A DNA stretch of 49,138 nt, taken from the NCBI GenBank assembly GCA_014802325.1, contig JAAVCK010000011.1:1-49138 (forward strand), read 5' to 3'. The DNA is from Bacteroides sp. (GTDB taxonomy: Bacteria; Bacteroidota; Bacteroidia; Bacteroidales; Muribaculaceae). The translations under genes and the position numbers were made by a program. The notes beneath the pieces are model-generated. The model was not told the DNA's origin. It did not search any database and saw only the letters and a list, made by a program, of their open reading frames with translations. Below are positions 43,873 through 49,138 of this stretch, one piece after another (positions within the stretch are counted from its first letter, which is position 1; each line of letters opens with the position of its first letter).

Positions 43873-45489
43873 ATGAAGAAACTTTTTACTCTTGCATTTG
43901 CATTTATAGCAACGCTTGCTGGTACCGTCTCGGCTCAGGAAACCGCCGAACCCACCAGCCCTGCCGATGATCCCAACACCCTCTTCTACGCCAACTTCGA
44001 CACCGAACCGGCTGCGTATTACGAAACGTATACTTCCAAATTCACCTCCGGTAGTAATACTGATATTATCAAGAAAGGAGCCACCGCGACCGTAGACTGC
44101 GGCGGCATGATATTCCATGGCCAGGGTTCCAACGGACGTATCGTAGCAATGAGTGCTTCTAATATCCTCACTTCTTCTACCGCCGCTGACGACGGAGCAT
44201 CAGCACGTTGCATACAGATGATTTCAGGTAGCAAGACTCTCTATGTTCAGTTCCCTGCAGTGGAAGGCCCTGCCAACGTCACTTTATACATCGGTAATGC
44301 CGGCGGAAAAACCGGCACTTTCTATCTCACCGATGAGAATGGCGACCTTGACAATCCACTTGCTAAATTCGAATTTACTGATGCTGCCAAAACCATGCAC
44401 AAGTTTACTTATGAGTACCCCTACAAAGGCTCTGTAAACTTCCGCCTCTACAATAACGGTGTGCAGATCAACGTCAACGATGTGATCATCACCAAGGGTG
44501 AAGGCGAAGGTGAGGATAAGCCCGAATATAGGGACGAGACCGCTCCCGAGCTTACCTATTCGTGGCCTTCGGCATCGCCTTATGCTCCCGTGGCCGGCAA
44601 TATCGTCCTCATCTACAATGAGCCCGTAGTAGCCTCGGCCAAGGCTGTGCTCAATGATGTGGAATATGACATCGAAGTCAACGGCAACACCGCCACAATA
44701 GCTTACTCCGGACTCGAAAACGGTCACACCTATGTGGCTCAGATCCCTGCCCTGACCGACGAGGCCGGCAACGCTACCTCGCCTATGACCATGAACATCA
44801 ATACGGTTGACAGCGACGTGCTCTACTATACTGACTACAACTATTTCCCTTACAGCTACTGGGATAAATTTCACGTATATCCCAACGACGGCGCTGACAA
44901 CGGCGACCTCCTCGCCAAAAGCTCGACCAACAAGACGGCAGAGTTCGGCGATATTACCTACAGCGTAGGCTCTACCGCAGGCCGCGTGGTAGCCATGGGT
45001 AAATCTAACCTCATCAACGACACCGACGAAGAAAGCATGGATGCCACCCAGCGATGCGCTCAGTTCAGCGGTGGCGGCAATGACCTCTACGCTCAGCTTC
45101 CCGAGGTGCAGGGTCCTGCCAAGATCACTCTGTGGGTGGGAAATACCACTACCTCTACTTCCATCATCAAGTTAACCAACGGTGATAACGCCGAAGAGCT
45201 CGCTACATTTGAGGCTCCCGAAAAGAAGATGTATAAGTTTACCTACACCTTTACTCCCTCAGAGAAAGTGGCATTCCGCCTCTACAACAACGGCACTCAG
45301 TTTAATCTCCACGATATTCTCCTCACCAAGGTCGACGACAGCTCTACCGGTATCGAATCGGTTGAGGCCGCGCCGACTGAAGCCCCTGCGGTCTACTATA
45401 ATCTTCAGGGACAGCGAGTGGATAATCCATCGGCCGGCCTTTACATAAGAGTAAGTGGCAACGATGTCCGCAAAGTGGTCGTGAAATAA
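43873..45489 (+). CDS. Secreted modular protein with duplicated beta domain and sorting-like tail
   Basis: A 538-aa protein with a signal peptide (MKKLFTLAFAFIATLAGTVSAQ). The order is module A (about 36-215, TLFYANFDTEP to NVNDVIITKG), an Ig-like domain (about 222-315, DETAPELTYSWPSASPYAP to MTMNINTV, resembling SbsA/Big domains), module A' (about 318-490, VLYYTDYNYFPYSYWDKF to FNLHDILLTKV), and a tail YYNLQGQRVDNPSAGLYIRV ending RKVVVK. A and A' share G-RVVAM, Y-QLP-V-GPA-ITLW-GN and FRLYN-G-Q-N--D blocks. The tail resembles a short type-IX-like sorting signal. Paralogue of the next gene; function unknown, surface or extracellular location likely. Confidence 0.85.
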   Translation: MKKLFTLAFAFIATLAGTVSAQETAEPTSPADDPNTLFYANFDTEPAAYYETYTSKFTSGSNTDIIKKGATATVDCGGMIFHGQGSNGRIVAMSASNILTSSTAADDGASARCIQMISGSKTLYVQFPAVEGPANVTLYIGNAGGKTGTFYLTDENGDLDNPLAKFEFTDAAKTMHKFTYEYPYKGSVNFRLYNNGVQINVNDVIITKGEGEGEDKPEYRDETAPELTYSWPSASPYAPVAGNIVLIYNEPVVASAKAVLNDVEYDIEVNGNTATIAYSGLENGHTYVAQIPALTDEAGNATSPMTMNINTVDSDVLYYTDYNYFPYSYWDKFHVYPNDGADNGDLLAKSSTNKTAEFGDITYSVGSTAGRVVAMGKSNLINDTDEESMDATQRCAQFSGGGNDLYAQLPEVQGPAKITLWVGNTTTSTSIIKLTNGDNAEELATFEAPEKKMYKFTYTFTPSEKVAFRLYNNGTQFNLHDILLTKVDDSSTGIESVEAAPTEAPAVYYNLQGQRVDNPSAGLYIRVSGNDVRKVVVK

Positions 45490-45513
45490 CTCGATACGTA
45501 TCGTTATCAAAAT

Positions 45514-45552
45514 AAAAAAATCGTCTGCCGGCAGTGGCAGGCGATTTTTTTT
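45514..45552 (+). terminator. Terminator of the 538-aa secreted protein gene
   Basis: AAAATCGTCTGCC pairs with GGCAGGCGATTTT (one T-G pair) around a short loop and is followed by eight T. It lies about 25 nt after the stop. Confidence 0.9.
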
Positions 45553-45656
45553 ATCGCTATATACAACACTCTCTCACGTCGGTAGGTATAAAATATAGGA
45601 ATAGAATATATGTTATATAACATAAAAAGTATTAATTATTTCATAGATAAAATTTG

Positions 45657-45664
45657 TATCTTTG
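45657..45664 (+). promoter_or_regulatory. -7 element of the 1088-aa secreted protein gene
   Basis: TATCTTTG matches TAnnTTTG exactly, 65 nt before the ATG at 45730, in a very AT-rich stretch. A -33 TTTG is not evident. Confidence 0.7.
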
Positions 45665-45729
45665 CGCGATAAACTATGCATTGATAAAACTATTCAACCT
45701 AAATAATACCAATTTTTAACCAAATCAAC

Positions 45730-48700
45730 ATGAAGAAAATCTTTACGCTTTTTGCAGTACTATTGTGTGCGGTGCTGGCTAATGCCCAGACGTACCAATT
45801 TTACTTCAACGGAAAAACCGAGGTGATGGATCCTGCCGGATTTATCACTAAATCGGCAAAGTGGAGTCTCAACACTAAGTATACGGGTACGATTGTACTT
45901 GCCGACGGAACATCGGTAAAATGCGATCAGGGTCTCAAAATGGAAGGCGCTACTGACGTCACATTCTCAACCAGTCGCTCCGCCACAGTGATGGTAGTTC
46001 AGTCTACTACTTCAAATGCAGGCAACACTATCAAATTTGATGGCAATGAACTTACCGACGGCGTTGAAAATCCTGAAGGATTCGCTACCTCAATAGTATA
46101 TACAGTCACCGAGGTAGCAGCAGGCGACCACCATATCACCCGTGGCAGTGGCGAAACCGGTATAATTTATGTACGTGTGGTTCTCGATGAGCTCAAGGGC
46201 GAGCAGCTCCCCGCTCCCGAAATCTCTTTCGTGGCATCTACAGGTGAAGTGACTATCGCCCCCGTAGCTAACGCCACCAAGGTGGTTTACACTACCGACG
46301 GCTCGATGCCTACCGCTGAATCTACCGAATACACCGCTCCTTTCACTGTAGCCGACGGCACTGTTGTAAAGGCTGTGGCTATCGGTAATGGTGAAACATA
46401 TGCCAACTCTACTACTTCCGAAGTTGAGGTGCTCCTCGTGGGTCAGACTGTAGAAACTCCCGTGTTCGCTCAGTTCAACGGTACTTTCGCCCTCTCTACC
46501 AAAACTATCCTCGCATCTTGCGAATATTCACTCGACGGTGAGAATTGGGTTGCTTACACCATGCCTGTAACTTTCTTTGAAAATACTGTAGTAAAGGCTC
46601 GCGCCACCCGTGAAGGCTGGACTACTTCGGCCGAGGTAGAGGCTACTATCGAAGCTCTTCCCGCCCTCACCGGTACCAAGAAGGTATATCTCGGCGGCGG
46701 TGCATTTGATATCGAAGCCGCTACTGCTGATAAGGGAGGTGTTCTCAAGGGTATTGCCGATGGCGATGCCGCCGGTTATTCTATTGAAATCAACGTAGCC
46801 AACAAAGGCTGGGCCAAAGGTTCTTCCATCACCATCACCGATGAAATCCAGCGCACTTCTTACTACGGATCAAACGGCGCTCAGAATGTCCTCACCCTCC
46901 CCGAAGGTGTGACCGTAAAGCGCGTGACTTTCTACAGCTACATGCCCGATCTCGGCCGCACCTCCGGCTGGAACGAGGTGGCCGGTCAGTCATACAACCA
47001 GTACAATGAAATCCCCCTCCTCTCTCAGGATCCTGCCAAACCCGACGTACGTGTGTTTGATCTCGACGCCGTGACCGGCAGCTTCACATTCGCCCAGACA
47101 GGCGAACGTCCTAACTTCGTAGTGGTGCTCGACATCGTTGACGAAGAAGCCGTAGAGCCCGAACCCGGCAACAACTTCGGTGAAGCAGCTCTCGCAGCTC
47201 CCTCCGTATATCCCGTCAACAACAGCAATATGATGCAGCTCAACGGTGGCATCAACCTCACTTTCGCTGCTGAGGTACAGGCCAATGGTATGGCTACTCT
47301 CGGTGACAAGGAACTTGAACTTATCGCCGTAGATAATCAGGTGTTCATGTCATACGAAGGTCTCGAACCCCTCACTGAATACACCCTCACTATTCCTGCC
47401 GGTTCGATAGGCAACGCCGAGGCTCAGAACACTGAAGACCTCGTGTACACCTTCACCACCCGCCCGGCCAATGTAGAGTTCTTCTCTGACTTCAATGTAT
47501 ATCCCGAAGGCTTCTACACTCTCTACGGAGGTCTCAAAGACAACGCTGACATTCTTGCCAAGAACTCTACCGATAAGACCGCAAATGTAGGTGGCATAAC
47601 TTTCTACTCCGGTACCAAAGGTCGCGTGGTAGCCATGAAGGGCGTGTTCAGCAACGATCCCGAAGCAGACTACGGCCCCTATGACGCTACCGAAGATGCC
47701 GGCGCTTCCACTCAGGCTGTACAGCTCATCGACGGTGGCAACGGTCTCTACGTAGAATTCCCCGAAGTAGAAGGCCCCGCTGATGTGACTATCTGGCTCG
47801 GCAACCCCGGAACTGCCGAATTTAACGTTGTGCTCACCGACGAAAACGGTGACACCAAGAATCCTCTCGCCACTTTCACCCTCCCCGCAGCCAAGAAGAT
47901 CAAGAAATTCACTTACTCATATCCCTACAAAGGTACTGTGAACTTCCGTATCTACAACATGGGCAAGAAGGTGGATATTAACGACGTACTCATTGTCAAG
48001 GGCGAAGGCGAAGGCATCGACAAGCCCGTCTACAGAGACGAAGAAGCTCCCGTGCTCACATTCTCATGGCCCTCTGCTTCTCCCTATGCTCCCACCGAAG
48101 GCAACATCGTACTCGTCTACAACGAGCCTATCGTAGCAGCTGCCAAGGCTGTAGTAAACGGTGTGGAAACTGCCATCACCGTTGATGACAAGACTGCCAC
48201 CATCGCTTACGCCGGTCTCGAAAAGGGTAAAACCTACACCGTACAGATCCCCGCTATCGCCGACGAAGCCGGCAATACTACCGAGGCATTTGAAATGACT
48301 CTCGCTACCGAGGCCGAAAACGTGCTTTACTACACCGACTTCAACTACTTCCCCTACAGCTACTGGGATAAGTTCCACATCTATCCTGTAGACGGTGGTG
48401 CTGACAATGGCGACATCCTCGAAAAGAACTCTACCGACAAAACTGTAGAATTTGGTGGTATCACTTACACCGTAGGTTCTACCGCAGGTCGCGTAGTAGC
48501 AATGGGTAAGTCTAACCTCCTTGGTTCTAACGACGAAGAAAACCTCGGCGCTACCCAGCGTTGCATTCAGATCAGCGGTGGCGGCGATGCTCTCTTCGCA
48601 CAGCTCCCCGAAGTAGAAGGTCCTGCTGAAATCACCCTCTGGGTTGGTAACTCTACAGCCAAGGCATTCTCGTTTGAACTCCGCAACGGTGACTCTACCG

Positions 48701-48996
48701 ACGCTCTCGCAACCTTCACTACCGAAGAAGCCAAGACCATGCAGAAGTTCAGCTACAAGTATGTAGCCGCTGAGAAGGTCGCTTTCCGTCTCTACAACAT
48801 GGGCAACCAGTTCAACCTCCACGATATCCTCGTGGTTAAGGCTGAAGGTGGCCAGAGCGGCATCGACGCTATAGCAGCTGACGAAGAAGCTCCCGTGGTA
48901 TACTACAACCTCCAGGGTCAGCGCATCGCCAACCCCGCCGCAGGTCTCTACATCCGCGTTCAGGGCAACGACGTTCGCAAAGTGCTTGTGAAGTAA
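45730..48996 (+). CDS. Large secreted modular protein, paralogue of the preceding gene
   Basis: A 1088-aa protein with a signal peptide (MKKIFTLFAVLLCAVLANAQ). After a beta-rich N-terminal module (about 21-155) comes a chitobiase-C-terminal-like Ig domain (about 160-235: TKVVYTTDGSMPTAESTEYTAPF) and a related repeat (about 240-310). A further module follows, then an SbsA-like Ig domain (about 485-575). The A-Ig-A' block and tail of the 538-aa protein (about 578-1088) close the protein, with the tail YYNLQGQRIANPAAGLYIRV ending RKVLVK. Codons are strongly skewed to CTC, ACC/ACT and GAA, suggesting high expression. No catalytic motif was recognised; adhesive or carbohydrate-binding roles are possible. 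Confidence 0.85.
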   Translation: MKKIFTLFAVLLCAVLANAQTYQFYFNGKTEVMDPAGFITKSAKWSLNTKYTGTIVLADGTSVKCDQGLKMEGATDVTFSTSRSATVMVVQSTTSNAGNTIKFDGNELTDGVENPEGFATSIVYTVTEVAAGDHHITRGSGETGIIYVRVVLDELKGEQLPAPEISFVASTGEVTIAPVANATKVVYTTDGSMPTAESTEYTAPFTVADGTVVKAVAIGNGETYANSTTSEVEVLLVGQTVETPVFAQFNGTFALSTKTILASCEYSLDGENWVAYTMPVTFFENTVVKARATREGWTTSAEVEATIEALPALTGTKKVYLGGGAFDIEAATADKGGVLKGIADGDAAGYSIEINVANKGWAKGSSITITDEIQRTSYYGSNGAQNVLTLPEGVTVKRVTFYSYMPDLGRTSGWNEVAGQSYNQYNEIPLLSQDPAKPDVRVFDLDAVTGSFTFAQTGERPNFVVVLDIVDEEAVEPEPGNNFGEAALAAPSVYPVNNSNMMQLNGGINLTFAAEVQANGMATLGDKELELIAVDNQVFMSYEGLEPLTEYTLTIPAGSIGNAEAQNTEDLVYTFTTRPANVEFFSDFNVYPEGFYTLYGGLKDNADILAKNSTDKTANVGGITFYSGTKGRVVAMKGVFSNDPEADYGPYDATEDAGASTQAVQLIDGGNGLYVEFPEVEGPADVTIWLGNPGTAEFNVVLTDENGDTKNPLATFTLPAAKKIKKFTYSYPYKGTVNFRIYNMGKKVDINDVLIVKGEGEGIDKPVYRDEEAPVLTFSWPSASPYAPTEGNIVLVYNEPIVAAAKAVVNGVETAITVDDKTATIAYAGLEKGKTYTVQIPAIADEAGNTTEAFEMTLATEAENVLYYTDFNYFPYSYWDKFHIYPVDGGADNGDILEKNSTDKTVEFGGITYTVGSTAGRVVAMGKSNLLGSNDEENLGATQRCIQISGGGDALFAQLPEVEGPAEITLWVGNSTAKAFSFELRNGDSTDALATFTTEEAKTMQKFSYKYVAAEKVAFRLYNMGNQFNLHDILVVKAEGGQSGIDAIAADEEAPVVYYNLQGQRIANPAAGLYIRVQGNDVRKVLVK

Positions 48997-49024
48997 TCAC
49001 GCTCCACACTAATATTCTCATCAC

Positions 49025-49059
49025 GAGGCTGTCTAACAAGTTTAGGCAGTCTCTTTTTT
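49025..49059 (+). terminator. Terminator of the 1088-aa secreted protein gene
   Basis: GAGGCTGTCTA pairs with TAGGCAGTCTC (two G-T pairs) around a short loop and is followed by six T. Confidence 0.85.
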
Positions 49060-49080
49060 CGTTCAGTCAGGCTAAAAAAT

Positions 49081-49117
49081 AAGGCTTTCATGCTGAAATT
49101 CAGCGCGAAAGCCTTTG
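49081..49117. terminator. Second hairpin near the window end
   Basis: AAGGCTTTC/GAAAGCCTT enclose a perfect GCTGAA/TTCAGC inner stem, giving about 15 bp in two blocks. It may be a bidirectional terminator shared with a convergent gene beyond the window. Confidence 0.65.
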
Positions 49118-49138
49118 CTATGTCATAGATTTTTAGTA

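Overview
The window comes from a Bacteroidales chromosome. Most genes are preceded by the Bacteroidetes -7 element TAnnTTTG rather than a sigma70 -10 box, and Shine-Dalgarno sequences are rare. The gene content (UpxY-headed polysaccharide locus, ftsX-DUF3098-uppP-truB-queA block, short C-terminal sorting-like tails on secreted proteins) and the moderate GC of the core genes fit the Muribaculaceae or a close relative. The family is inferred from style and was not tested by a search.

Region 1 (1-8600) is accessory DNA. It opens with the basic tail of a truncated gene and a coiled-coil, single-TM protein, probably the end of a mobilization module. An AT-rich operon (1102-7361) follows: a single-chain restriction-modification-specificity enzyme, an RloC/PrrC-like ABC ATPase with a zinc hook and an anticodon-nuclease-like C-terminus, a protein with a HEPN-like RX4H motif, and a small helical protein. 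The ATPase gene is interrupted by one in-frame TAG. A strongly structured leader lies between the operon promoter and the first gene. Next on the minus strand are remnants of a YhcG/DUF1016 nuclease gene and an AlbA/HATPase regulator gene joined by a deletion, plus an unknown 160-aa protein.

Region 2 (8866-29805) is a one-direction, tightly packed surface polysaccharide (capsule/EPS) locus. The order is upxY antiterminator, Wzx flippase, CapA-like protein, a membrane HEPN-like protein, TupA-like ATP-grasp ligase, O-acyltransferase, two GT2s, hexapeptide acyltransferase, glf, GT4, two GT2s, EpsG-like polymerase, GT4, pyruvyltransferase, FrhB-like Fe-S protein, GT2, SDR epimerase and UDP-sugar 6-dehydrogenase, ending at a hairpin terminator. 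Together they predict a polymer with galactofuranose, uronic acid, pyruvate ketal, O-acetyl and possibly amide-linked decorations. No priming phosphoglycosyl transferase, Wzz or export gene is present.

Region 3 (30056-41570) is housekeeping DNA, mostly on the minus strand: tRNA-Pro(CGG), a POT peptide transporter, an M28 peptidase lipoprotein with sufE, tRNA-Pro(GGG), the ftsX-DUF3098-uppP-truB-queA-yigZ operon with overlapping starts and stops, a SulP anion transporter and an Fe-type superoxide dismutase.

Region 4 (41571-49138) encodes exported proteins on the plus strand: a TPR lipoprotein and two paralogous secreted modular proteins (538 and 1088 aa). A 73-bp direct repeat flanks a roughly 200-nt palindrome between the lipoprotein and the first secreted protein.
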